Made by a program: the position numbers and the translations under genes
NCBI GenBank assembly: GCA_964520045.1
Contig: CAZFMJ010000006.1
Coordinates: forward strand, 1 to 64,000
Source of the DNA: CAZFMJ01 sp964520045
GTDB taxonomy: Bacteria > Elusimicrobiota > Elusimicrobia > Elusimicrobiales > CAZFMJ01
Length of the DNA: 64,000 nt
Direction: 5' to 3'
The notes under the pieces: generated by a model
Databases searched by the model: none
What the model was told of the DNA's origin: nothing
Seen by the model: the letters and a program-made list of their open reading frames with translations, nothing else
Shown here: positions 7,288 to 14,347 of the stretch, piece after piece
How the letters are laid out: the number at the start of each line of letters is the position of its first letter
How positions within the stretch are numbered: position 1 is the first letter of the stretch

Positions 7288-8916
7288 ATGAATTCACGAT
7301 TTTATGTGCCCAAGCCGGTAAACGAGACTATTCTGTCTTACGGTCCTGGAAGTCCCGAAAAAAAGGCGCTTAAGGCCAAGATGTTTGAGCTCTGCTCGCA
7401 GGAGATAGAAATTCCGCTTCACATAGGAGGAAAAGAAATTAAAACCGGAAAACTTGCCGACTGCCGGTGCCCGCATGCGCACAAGCATCTGCTTGGCAGA
7501 TATCACAAGGCCGGTTCAAAAGAGGTAGGGCTTGCCATAGCTTCGGCGCGGAAAGCAAGAAAAGACTGGGCCGCCATGCCATGGCATGCGAGAGCCGCCA
7601 TATTCCTGAAAGCGGGCGAGCTTCTTGCCGGACCGTGGAGGAGCGCTCTTAATGCGGCGACAATGCTGTGCCAGTCCAAGAATGCGTATCAGGCGGAAAT
7701 AGACTCAGCCTGCGAGCTTGTGGATTTTTACCGGTTCAATGTTTATTTTGCGGAAAAAATATACGAAGAACAGCCCTTTTCTCCGAGGGGCAATTGGAAC
7801 ATGCTGGAGCAGAGGCCTTTGGAGGGGTTTGTGTTCGCCGTGACCCCCTTTAATTTTACTTCTATAGCGGGAAATCTGCCGACGGCCCCCGCTTTAATGG
7901 GAAATACGGTGCTATGGAAGCCGGCTTCTTCAGCGGTGTATACGGCGCATTTCCTTATGCGGTTGTGGAAAGCGGCGGGGCTTCCCGACGGGGTGATAAA
8001 CCTTGTGGCCGGCTCCGGGGGGGAAGTGGGAAATCCGGTGTTAAACAGCCCCGAGCTTGCGGGCATACATTTTACCGGAAGCACCGATGTTTTTCAGAAT
8101 ATGTGGACGACTATCGGATCGAATATAAGGAAATACAAGGGATATCCCAGAATAGTGGGAGAAACCGGAGGCAAGGATTTCATAGTGGTTCATCCCAGCG
8201 CTTCGGCGGAGGAAGCCGCGACCGCGATGTCGCGGGGGGCGTTTGAATATCAGGGGCAGAAATGCTCGGCGGCAAGCCGAGCCTATGTTCCGAAATCATT
8301 GTGGCCGAAAATAAAAGAAAAACTTGCCGAACAGCTGAAATCCATGAAAATGGGAGGACCGGAGGATTTCACTAATTTCATAAACGCGGTCATTGACAGG
8401 GGCGCTTATGAAACCATAAAGGGGTATATAGACTTTGCAAAAACAGCCAAACGCTGTAAGATAATTTTCGGCGGTAAATGCGACGACGCCAAAGGGTATT
8501 TTATCGAGCCTACCGTGATAGAGACCACGGATCCGCATTTTAAGACCATGGAGGAGGAGATATTTGGTCCTGTTCTTACGGTTTATGTTTATCAGGATTC
8601 AAAATTCGACTCGGCGCTCAAGCTCTGCGACCAGACTTCTCCCTATGCCTTGACAGGCGCGATATTCGCCTCGGACAGAAAAGCCGTGCTTAAGGCCATG
8701 AGGGTTCTTGAAAATGCGGCGGGCAATTTTTATATAAACGACAAACCCACCGGCGCCGTTGTGGGCCAGCAGCCTTTCGGGGGAGCGAGAGCCTCGGGCA
8801 CGAACGACAAAGCGGGCAGTATCCTCAACCTTATAAGGTGGGTGTCCCCCAGAACAATAAAGGAAAATTTTGTCCCGCCGACAGATTATAAATATCCCTT
8901 CATGTCGGAGAAGTAG
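7288..8916 (+). CDS. pruA: L-glutamate gamma-semialdehyde (P5C) dehydrogenase
   Basis: 542-residue aldehyde dehydrogenase of the PruA/P5CDH type. It oxidises glutamate semialdehyde (from P5C) to glutamate with NAD, the second step of proline and ornithine/arginine breakdown. Seen: general-base Glu in GETGGKDF (E292), catalytic Cys in GQKCSAASR (C326), FTGSTDVF nucleotide-binding motif, EIFGPVLTVYVY near the C-terminus. The ATG at 7288 has AAGGAG about 10 nt upstream; an earlier GTG at 7258 does not. No proline dehydrogenase domain is fused or adjacent, so the substrate may come from the ornithine route; an aminotransferase that could supply it is at 45870. Confidence 0.93.
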   Translation: MNSRFYVPKPVNETILSYGPGSPEKKALKAKMFELCSQEIEIPLHIGGKEIKTGKLADCRCPHAHKHLLGRYHKAGSKEVGLAIASARKARKDWAAMPWHARAAIFLKAGELLAGPWRSALNAATMLCQSKNAYQAEIDSACELVDFYRFNVYFAEKIYEEQPFSPRGNWNMLEQRPLEGFVFAVTPFNFTSIAGNLPTAPALMGNTVLWKPASSAVYTAHFLMRLWKAAGLPDGVINLVAGSGGEVGNPVLNSPELAGIHFTGSTDVFQNMWTTIGSNIRKYKGYPRIVGETGGKDFIVVHPSASAEEAATAMSRGAFEYQGQKCSAASRAYVPKSLWPKIKEKLAEQLKSMKMGGPEDFTNFINAVIDRGAYETIKGYIDFAKTAKRCKIIFGGKCDDAKGYFIEPTVIETTDPHFKTMEEEIFGPVLTVYVYQDSKFDSALKLCDQTSPYALTGAIFASDRKAVLKAMRVLENAAGNFYINDKPTGAVVGQQPFGGARASGTNDKAGSILNLIRWVSPRTIKENFVPPTDYKYPFMSEK

Positions 8917-9142
8917 GAAGAGGATAGGCTGAAGGCGTTTAGGCTGAGGGCTGCCCGCCAAACATTACGGCGGGTCCGACGATGCCGTAGTGGCGGAAAG
9001 GAAGAGAGAAGAAGGGGAATGAAGATTTAACTGCTGTCTACCGTCTACGTTCTGCTATCTGTTTTCCGGTGTTTTGAGTTTGGGATTTAGTATTTTGAAT
9101 TTATCTATCTTACCGCTTATCACTTACAGCTTATAACTTTTT
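8917..9142. repeat. Intergenic repeats and hairpin between convergent genes
   Basis: 8928-8955 carries GGCTGAAGGCGTTTAGGCTG words; 8954-8974 is a CCCGCC/GGCGGG hairpin that may end pruA transcription although no U-run follows; 9035-9060 has CTGTCTACCGTCTACG; 9070-9140 has the TTTAGTATTTTGAATTTATC...CACTTACAGCTTAT block also found near 5545-5590 and 51280-51297. No gene. Confidence 0.5.
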
Positions 9143-9586
9143 TCAGGAGCAGATTACCTGCCATTGGGCGTTTAGAACGTCGGTCTGCTGAACGTAGATG
9201 GGATAGGCTTTGTTCCATGGAATCGCAAGCTTAAATTTTTCTCCCTGATATAACACCCACTTTCCGGAAACGCCTATTATTCGCGGTTCGCCCGACTGAG
9301 CCAGCGCGCCTTTGAGCACAAGCGTGTGGGTTTCCGTTTTAAGCGCTCCGTTGTCCACATAAGCGTACTGCGTGGCGGAAATAGAAAAAGCTTCGGTTCT
9401 GCATGCGCTTTTGCCGTCGCATACCTGTAATTCGCCGGCGCAGTCTTTGTTCATACTGCCGGATTCGGCTCCAACAAAGGCTGATTCCATTCCGCTTTGA
9501 GGCTGAGCCTCAGCCGTCATATTTAAAATTGAATAAACGGCGATAACCGCCGGAATTAAAATAACCCAAATTTTTTTTATTTTCAT
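9143..9586 (-). CDS. Secreted protein of unknown function
   Basis: 147 residues from the ATG at 9586. An N-terminal signal peptide (MKIKKIWVILIPAVIAVYSI, cleavage after about AEA at 24-27) leads to a mature part with four cysteines in its first half (CAGELQVCDGKSAC...) and one at the end (WQVICS). That pattern suggests disulfides. I do not recognise a family; pilin-like secreted proteins of related lineages have similar short Cys-containing ends. Spacing to the start is repeat DNA; the ribosome site (GGAT) is weak and distant. Confidence 0.55.
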   Translation of the reverse strand: MKIKKIWVILIPAVIAVYSILNMTAEAQPQSGMESAFVGAESGSMNKDCAGELQVCDGKSACRTEAFSISATQYAYVDNGALKTETHTLVLKGALAQSGEPRIIGVSGKWVLYQGEKFKLAIPWNKAYPIYVQQTDVLNAQWQVICS

Positions 9587-9857
9587 ATTAATGTGTATCC
9601 TTTTTTTGATCGGGAGAAGGTAGATGGAAGACGGTAGACGGCAAAACAAAAACATCTTTTTATCTACTATTTCCCTTCTTCCATCTCCCGTCTACCTTCT
9701 TACTTCTTTATAATAGGATACACCTATTTACCGCAATAAAGCAGGTCCTAATGGGTAATATCGCGGATGTTATTTGGCCTATACAAGCGGGGGTCTTTCT
9801 GCCTAAAGACAAGTAGGACTTAATTTCAGCCGTAATATGTAGAACGCAGATGACGCA
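9587..9857. repeat. Intergenic repeats
   Basis: 9610-9645 (GGTAGATGGAAGACGGTAGA) and 9662-9705 (complement orientation, CTTCCATCTCCCGTCTACC) are an inverted pair of the same repeat as at 1391-1425. The rest has no gene or clear signal. Confidence 0.5.
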
Positions 9858-9927
9858 GACCCATTCCTTCCTTAAAAGCCTTGAGAATGGGTCAGTCCAA
9901 ACTCACTGCTTGTAAAGGATAGTTTGG
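9858..9927. repeat. 70-bp two-hairpin dispersed element (intergenic copy)
   Basis: Two nested inverted repeats: GACCCATTC (9858-9866) with GAATGGGTC (9885-9893), and CCAAAC (about 9898-9903) with GTTTGG (9922-9927). A copy in the opposite orientation, about 87% identical by my alignment, lies inside the purS-like gene at 41583-41651. The structure suggests a MITE-like or palindromic element or a small structured RNA. The following 9928-9970 holds nothing I recognise. Confidence 0.75.
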
Positions 9928-9970
9928 GGCAGCGGTATCAGTGTTCCATGTTTAATACAGGGCGGGTATC

Positions 9971-10354
9971 TTAATTTCCGGAAAGTTTGTTTTTGATCTC
10001 CTGCGGTATGGTTTTCGGTTCTATGTTTTTGTCTACGCAGACAAGGCTTGTTTTTGCTTTGGAGACAAGCCGTCCTTTCTGGTTTTTTATTTCATATTCA
10101 AAGATTATCCTGACTTCCGAAATTTCGCTCACCCATGTGCGTATTTCCATGACATCGCCGTAAAACAGGGGGTGTTTATAATCTATCTCCTGCCTGTGCA
10201 CCACGAACATTACGCCCTGGTCCATCAGGTCTTTTATAAAAACTCCGCGTTCTTCCATGTGCTGTGTTCTGGCTTCTTCAAGGAATTTCATGTAATTGCC
10301 GTAATACACGACTCCGCCGCAGTCCGTGTCATGATAAAAAACCCGTTTTTGCAT
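9971..10354 (-). CDS. ybgC: YbgC-type acyl-CoA thioesterase
   Basis: 127-residue single-hotdog protein with the 4HBT signature YHDTDCGGVVYYGNY (residues 7-21), where D11 is the catalytic acid. The family hydrolyses short-chain or hydroxybenzoyl-type acyl-CoAs in the cytoplasm; in proteobacteria YbgC is linked to the Tol-Pal system, but no tol genes are present here. It lies 4 nt after the YjbQ-type gene in the same direction, third in a compact three-gene unit with the metal hydrolase. The exact substrate cannot be read from sequence. Confidence 0.85.
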   Translation of the reverse strand: MQKRVFYHDTDCGGVVYYGNYMKFLEEARTQHMEERGVFIKDLMDQGVMFVVHRQEIDYKHPLFYGDVMEIRTWVSEISEVRIIFEYEIKNQKGRLVSKAKTSLVCVDKNIEPKTIPQEIKNKLSGN

Positions 10355-10358
10355 AAAG

Positions 10359-10775
10359 TCACTCCCCTATGATTTTGACTAAAACACGTTTTTTTCTCTG
10401 TCCGTCGAATTCACCGTAAAAGATCTGCTCCCACGGTCCGAAATCAAGCCCGCCTTTTGTTATGGCGGTAACGACTTCCCTTCCCATTATCGTTCTTTTA
10501 AGATGGGCGTCCGCATTGTCTTCGCCGGTAAGATTGTGCCTGTATTTATTCACTCCGTAAGGGGCGAGTTTTTCAAGCCAGCTGAGGAAATCCTCATGCA
10601 GGCCGGACTCATTGTCGTTTATAAAAACGCTGGATGTGATATGCATGGCGTTTACAAGGCATAGGCCTTCTTTTACCGCGCTTTTGCGCACCGCTTCTTC
10701 AACTTGCGGGGTTATATTTACTATTCCGTATCTCTCTGGAGTGTTCATCCAGATATAGTCCGTATGCGATTTCAT
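10359..10775 (-). CDS. yjbQ: YjbQ/UPF0047 family protein
   Basis: 138 residues from the ATG at 10775, which shares its first A with the stop codon TAA of the upstream gene; GGAGG precedes it. UPF0047/YjbQ proteins are small cupin-like trimers with weak thiamine-phosphate synthase activity reported for some members. Typical features are ITSSVFINDNESGLHEDFL, the Asn/Asp/Glu cluster, and the C-terminal GPWEQIFYGEFDGQR. Translation is coupled to the metal-dependent hydrolase upstream. The physiological role is unsettled. Confidence 0.85.
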   Translation of the reverse strand: MKSHTDYIWMNTPERYGIVNITPQVEEAVRKSAVKEGLCLVNAMHITSSVFINDNESGLHEDFLSWLEKLAPYGVNKYRHNLTGEDNADAHLKRTIMGREVVTAITKGGLDFGPWEQIFYGEFDGQRKKRVLVKIIGE

Positions 10776-11395
10776 TATTCCTCCCGCGCGAGTATTACGG
10801 TTTTGCATTTGCAGAGTTTTTTGAATTTCTCCGCGTCCTGAACGGAGCCCGCGATCGAGCCGTAATGCATGGGGACGGCTATTGCGGGGTTTATTAAGTC
10901 CGCCGCCTGAGCGGCTTCTTCGGCTGTCATTGTATAAGTCCCGCCTATCGGAAGAAGAGCGATGTCGGCTTTAATTGATTTCATTTCAGGTATAAAGTCG
11001 GTGTCTCCGGCGTGATATATTCTTTTTCCTCCGGTCGTTATGATAAATCCGAGATAGCCGTTCGCTTTCGGGTGAAAGTTTTTTGCCGGATTATAAGCCG
11101 GAACGGTTTCAATGATTATCCCTTTGACCGCGGTTTTTTCACCGGGACTCAGCGCCGTAACGGGATGGGGCAGTTTGTCCGCTATGCAGGACGGCCCGAT
11201 TATGACGGTATCTTTTGACGCGATTTTATCTATGTCTTCCGGGGAGCAGTGGTCAAAATGGTCGTGCGTGACGAGAATAATATCAGCTTGTGGAAGTCCG
11301 CTCCCGAGTTTGAACGGGTCTATGTATATTTTTACGCCTTCATCCGCGTCTATCCTGAAAGAGGCGTGTCCCAGCCAGTGTATGTTTTCAATCAT
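10775..11395 (-). CDS. UPF0173 metallo-beta-lactamase-fold hydrolase
   Basis: 206 residues with the MBL zinc motif THDHFDH (H44, H46, D48, H49), further ligands in YHAGDTDF and the late MHYGS. The domain-wide match is to UPF0173 metal-dependent hydrolases (YtkL type), cytoplasmic proteins with unknown natural substrate. First gene of a three-gene unit with yjbQ and ybgC. It is divergent from the ADP-ribosylglycohydrolase gene, with 67 bp between the two starts. Confidence 0.88.
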   Translation of the reverse strand: MIENIHWLGHASFRIDADEGVKIYIDPFKLGSGLPQADIILVTHDHFDHCSPEDIDKIASKDTVIIGPSCIADKLPHPVTALSPGEKTAVKGIIIETVPAYNPAKNFHPKANGYLGFIITTGGKRIYHAGDTDFIPEMKSIKADIALLPIGGTYTMTAEEAAQAADLINPAIAVPMHYGSIAGSVQDAEKFKKLCKCKTVILAREE

Positions 11396-11462
11396 AAGAA
11401 CAGTTTATAAAAACAAGCAGGAAATGTGAATTGTCTTTTTTGCCGTAAAAATGTAATAGAAT

Positions 11463-12461
11463 ATGTTCATGACAAATAAAAATAGAACTTTAGGCGCTTT
11501 ATTCGGAGTGTGCGTGGGCGACGCTCTCGGCCTTCCCGTGCAGTTTTTAAGCAGGAAGGAGATTGACAGCAACCCCGTTGAGGAAATGAAAAAAATAGGC
11601 AAAATGCCGGCCGGAACATGGTCGGACGACAGCTCCCTTACCTTCTGTCTTGCCGACAGCTTATGCAAAGGATTTAACCCCGAGGATATCGCTGATAAAT
11701 TCCGCAGATGGCTTGACGAGGGATTATGGACCCCTGGCGGGCGGGCGTTTGACGTAGGCAAAACCACAAGGCTGGCGATAGAATGCATAAAAAAGGGAGT
11801 GCCGGCGCTTGAATCCGGCGGAATCGACGAGTCCAACAACGGCAACGGCTCGCTTATGCGCATTATTCCGATGGCCTGCCGCTTTGCCGGCGCGGAGCAA
11901 AAGGAAAGGATTGAAAAAACGCATAAGGCTTCGCGCATAACGCACGGACATCCGCGTTCCCAGATGGCATGCGGTTTTTATGTGGAACTGGCCGTAAAGC
12001 TTATAAAAGGAATGGATTTGCGCAAGGCGTATGAAGAGACAAAGCAGGAGGCGGTTGAAATTTACAGGGAGCATCCCTATAAAGGCGAATTGCCTAAATT
12101 TTCAAGAATAATGGAGCAGGATATAGCTGGTTTAAGCAGGGGGGAAATAAAATCAACCGGCTATGTGATAGACACGCTTGAGGCTGCGCTCTGGTGCATG
12201 CTGACCACAGGGTCTTATAAGGATGCGGTTCTTGCCGCGGTGAATCTGGGCAATGATTCCGATACTACGGGCGCGGTAACCGGCGGGCTGGCGGGGATAT
12301 ATTACGGGTTTGAGTCCATTCCAAGGGGCTGGATCGAAAAAATAGCCCTTAAGGACAAGATAAATGATCTGGCCGCGCGTTTAGAAAAGGCAAATGCCCC
12401 GGCTGATGCTGTCTCTTCCGCTTCAGGAAAAACAGGAACGGTAAGCAGGAGGAAAAAATGA
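11463..12461 (+). CDS. ADP-ribosylglycohydrolase family protein
   Basis: 332 residues (or 330 from the ATG at 11469). The N-terminal GALFGVCVGDALGLPVQF and GTWSDDSSL (51-59), with the C-terminal NLGNDSDTTGAVTGGLAG (about 261-278), are the metal-binding motifs of the DraG/ADPRH superfamily, which removes ADP-ribose from proteins or small molecules using Mg ions. No ribosome site is visible. TAGAAT at 11457-11462 lies 6 nt before the second ATG, so the mRNA may be leaderless with start 11469. It overlaps the M28 peptidase gene by 4 nt. It could act on host proteins or on ADP-ribosylated nucleic acids; the partner transferase is not in the window. Confidence 0.88.
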   Translation: MFMTNKNRTLGALFGVCVGDALGLPVQFLSRKEIDSNPVEEMKKIGKMPAGTWSDDSSLTFCLADSLCKGFNPEDIADKFRRWLDEGLWTPGGRAFDVGKTTRLAIECIKKGVPALESGGIDESNNGNGSLMRIIPMACRFAGAEQKERIEKTHKASRITHGHPRSQMACGFYVELAVKLIKGMDLRKAYEETKQEAVEIYREHPYKGELPKFSRIMEQDIAGLSRGEIKSTGYVIDTLEAALWCMLTTGSYKDAVLAAVNLGNDSDTTGAVTGGLAGIYYGFESIPRGWIEKIALKDKINDLAARLEKANAPADAVSSASGKTGTVSRRKK

Positions 12462-13450
12462 ATAAAAAATTCTGGCTTAAGAAGATTAAAGATTTGGTTT
12501 TTTTGATAATCGTCGCCTTTGTTTTCATAAAATTCACCACTTACGGGTCCAAGTTCTGGGCCACGCAGACGCCGGTGGTTCTTGAGACGGACAATTCGTC
12601 TGCGCGGACAATTAAAAAACGCGTGCATTTCCTGTCCGAAGAAGTGGGAGACCGCAGTGTTTTTAACCATAAAAACCTTGAGAAAGCCAAAGATTACATA
12701 GCCAAAGAATTTAAAACCTCCGGCTACAGCGTTGAGTTTCAGACGTATAAAGCGGCGGCAAAAGACGCGTCCAATATAATCGCCGTTAAAAAAGGCCGTC
12801 TTGCGCCGGACGAGGTTGTTATAATCGGGGCGCATTACGACACCGAAGGCACGAAAGGGGCCGATGACAATGCCAGCGGAACGGCCTGCCTGCTTGAACT
12901 CGCGGACAGATTTTCAAAATCCCAGCCGGCAAAAACGCTTAAATTTATAGCTTTTGTTAATGAAGAGCCGCCGTTTTTTACAAATGACCTGATGGGAAGC
13001 ATGGTTTATGCCGGGCGCGCTAAAAAGGACGGAGAAAATATAAAGGCCGCCATCGTTCTGGAAATGCTGGGGTTTTATTCCCAGAAACCCTTTTCCCAGC
13101 GATATCCGCCGTTCATAGGCCCCTTTTATCCCAACAGGGGAAATTTTGTCGCTATAGTCGGAAACCTCAACTCGCGGGATATCGTCAGTTCGGCGGGGAA
13201 TTCATTCAGAAGCAAAAGCACGTTTCCGGTTGAAACCGCGGTTCTTCCTTTCTGGATCCCGGGAGTGGCTTTTTCAGATCATTATTCATTCTGGAAAAAC
13301 GGCTATAAGGCGGTGATGGTTACGGATACCGCGTTTTTCCGCAACAGCAATTACCATAAGGCTTCGGACACTGCGGACACTTTAAACTACGACTACATGT
13401 CGGAAATAGTAAACGGCCTTGAGTCCGTCATAAAAAACCTCGCGGAGTAG
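12458..13450 (+). CDS. Membrane-anchored M28 family metallopeptidase
   Basis: 330 residues. One N-terminal membrane helix (about 11-28) anchors an M28-type aminopeptidase domain, expected outside the inner membrane. Zinc ligands and catalytic residues are visible in order: GAHYDT, GADDNASG, FVNEEPP, VLEMLGFYS, SDHYSFW and YHKASDT. These enzymes use two zinc ions to remove N-terminal amino acids; some act on pyroglutamyl or PSMA-type substrates. It starts within the last codons of the ADP-ribosylglycohydrolase gene (ATGA overlap), with GGAGG just upstream, so the two are co-translated. The cas3 relic begins 30 bp after the stop. Confidence 0.88.
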   Translation: MNKKFWLKKIKDLVFLIIVAFVFIKFTTYGSKFWATQTPVVLETDNSSARTIKKRVHFLSEEVGDRSVFNHKNLEKAKDYIAKEFKTSGYSVEFQTYKAAAKDASNIIAVKKGRLAPDEVVIIGAHYDTEGTKGADDNASGTACLLELADRFSKSQPAKTLKFIAFVNEEPPFFTNDLMGSMVYAGRAKKDGENIKAAIVLEMLGFYSQKPFSQRYPPFIGPFYPNRGNFVAIVGNLNSRDIVSSAGNSFRSKSTFPVETAVLPFWIPGVAFSDHYSFWKNGYKAVMVTDTAFFRNSNYHKASDTADTLNYDYMSEIVNGLESVIKNLAE

Positions 13451-13480
13451 GTTAACCCCGATACTCCGCAGCGCTTCCTT

Positions 13481-13578
13481 ATGGATGAAAGAAAAAAATA
13501 TTACGCGCACTCCGCAAATGCCAAAGGCAAATGGCAGCTGCTGAAAGACCATCTGCTAAACACCGCCATCCCGGCCCG
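13481..13578 (+). pseudogene. Relic of the cas3 5' end
   Basis: 98 bp nearly identical (about 11 mismatches) to the first 98 bp of the intact cas3 at 14348, starting at the same ATG: the fragment would read MDERKKYYAHSANAKGKWQL against MDGIKKYYAHSANAKGEWQL in Cas3. Similarity stops abruptly after GGCCCG. An RHH/PIN toxin-antitoxin module lies between the relic and the intact gene, so the two copies flank the module like a long duplication. Confidence 0.88.
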
Positions 13579-13594
13579 CATCCCCCCGATGTTC

Positions 13595-13644
13595 TTGAAA
13601 AATGTTCTGTTGACTGCTATAATTACAGTGTAATGGAGTGTAAT
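13595..13644 (+). promoter_or_regulatory. Promoter/operator of RHH-PIN module (and possibly the cas operon)
   Basis: TTGAAA (13595-13600) and TATAAT (13618-13623) at 17-bp spacing form a strong sigma-70-type promoter. Just downstream, ATTACAGTGTAAT (13622-13634) is a perfect palindrome, and AGTGTAAT occurs twice (13627-13634 and 13637-13644) exactly 10 bp apart, the arrangement expected for cooperative ribbon-helix-helix binding. I see no other promoter before cas3, so cas transcription may start here. Confidence 0.75.
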
Positions 13645-13663
13645 TGAATGGGAGGCGTATTTT

Positions 13664-13906
13664 ATGTCCAGAATAAGCGTTCAGTGGACGGTCAGCCTTC
13701 CGCCCGAGCTCTCCAGGAAGGCGTTGTTCCTGGCTAAATGCGAAATTCGTTCCAGGTCTGAGCTTGTGCGCGAGGCCTTGCGGGAGTATATCTCCAGGCA
13801 GACAAGGTTTTTTGGACTCAGAAAGAAACTTGCGTCTAATATGAACAGGCGCCGCATAAAGACGCTTAAAGACATTGAGAATATTATAGATGACGGCCGC
13901 ATATAA
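13664..13906 (+). CDS. RHH (CopG/ParD-type) antitoxin
   Basis: 80 residues. The N-terminal half has the ribbon-helix-helix pattern: strand VQWTVSLPPELSRKALFLAK, then a second helix SRSELVREALREYI. The basic C-terminal tail would contact the toxin. GGGAGG lies about 8 nt before the ATG. The PIN gene starts inside its last codons (overlap 13890-13906), a layout typical of toxin-antitoxin pairs. It probably represses its own promoter through the AGTGTAAT repeats. Located between the cas3 relic and the intact cas3. Confidence 0.85.
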   Translation: MSRISVQWTVSLPPELSRKALFLAKCEIRSRSELVREALREYISRQTRFFGLRKKLASNMNRRRIKTLKDIENIIDDGRI

Positions 13907-14324
13907 AAAACTCAGGGTTGTTTTGGACACTAATGTCCTCATCTCTGCTCTGGGTTTTCTTGGCAGGGAGACCGGCAAAATATGGGATTTGGCCGAGGAA
14001 AGCGGGTATGAGCTGTTTCTGTCCGAGTTTATTCTTGATGAGCTTTTGCGTAATTTAGCTGGAAAAGCGGGATTGTCTGAAAATGACGCCGCGGAAGTAA
14101 TTGAACGTGTAAGAGATTTTTCCGTCATTGCAGTTCCAAAATCAAAAGTGTCGGTCATCCGTCAAAAAGACGCAGATAACCGCATCCTTGAATGCGCTGT
14201 CGCCGCTAACGCCGATGTGATAGTGACCGGCAATATGCGCCATATCAGGCCGCTTGGCAGTTTTCGGGGCATCGCGATACTAACTCCGCGCGAGTTTTTG
14301 GACAAGCATTTCCCGGGCATTTAG
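13890..14324 (+). CDS. PIN-domain toxin (COG1569 type)
   Basis: 144 residues with the PIN nuclease fold: VVLDTNVLIS (first acidic residue), ILDELLRNL (second), KDADNRILECAVAANADVIV (third, D in DADNR) and TGNMRHI where many PIN proteins have TGD. The GN-x-RH form also occurs in this subfamily. Such toxins are Mg-dependent ribonucleases held in check by the co-encoded antitoxin. It ends 23 bp before cas3, with no promoter or clear ribosome site in between, so cas3 may be on the same transcript. Confidence 0.85.
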   Translation: MTAAYKKLRVVLDTNVLISALGFLGRETGKIWDLAEESGYELFLSEFILDELLRNLAGKAGLSENDAAEVIERVRDFSVIAVPKSKVSVIRQKDADNRILECAVAANADVIVTGNMRHIRPLGSFRGIAILTPREFLDKHFPGI

Positions 14325-14347
14325 CCTGCTTCCCTGGCCGCTCTCCT

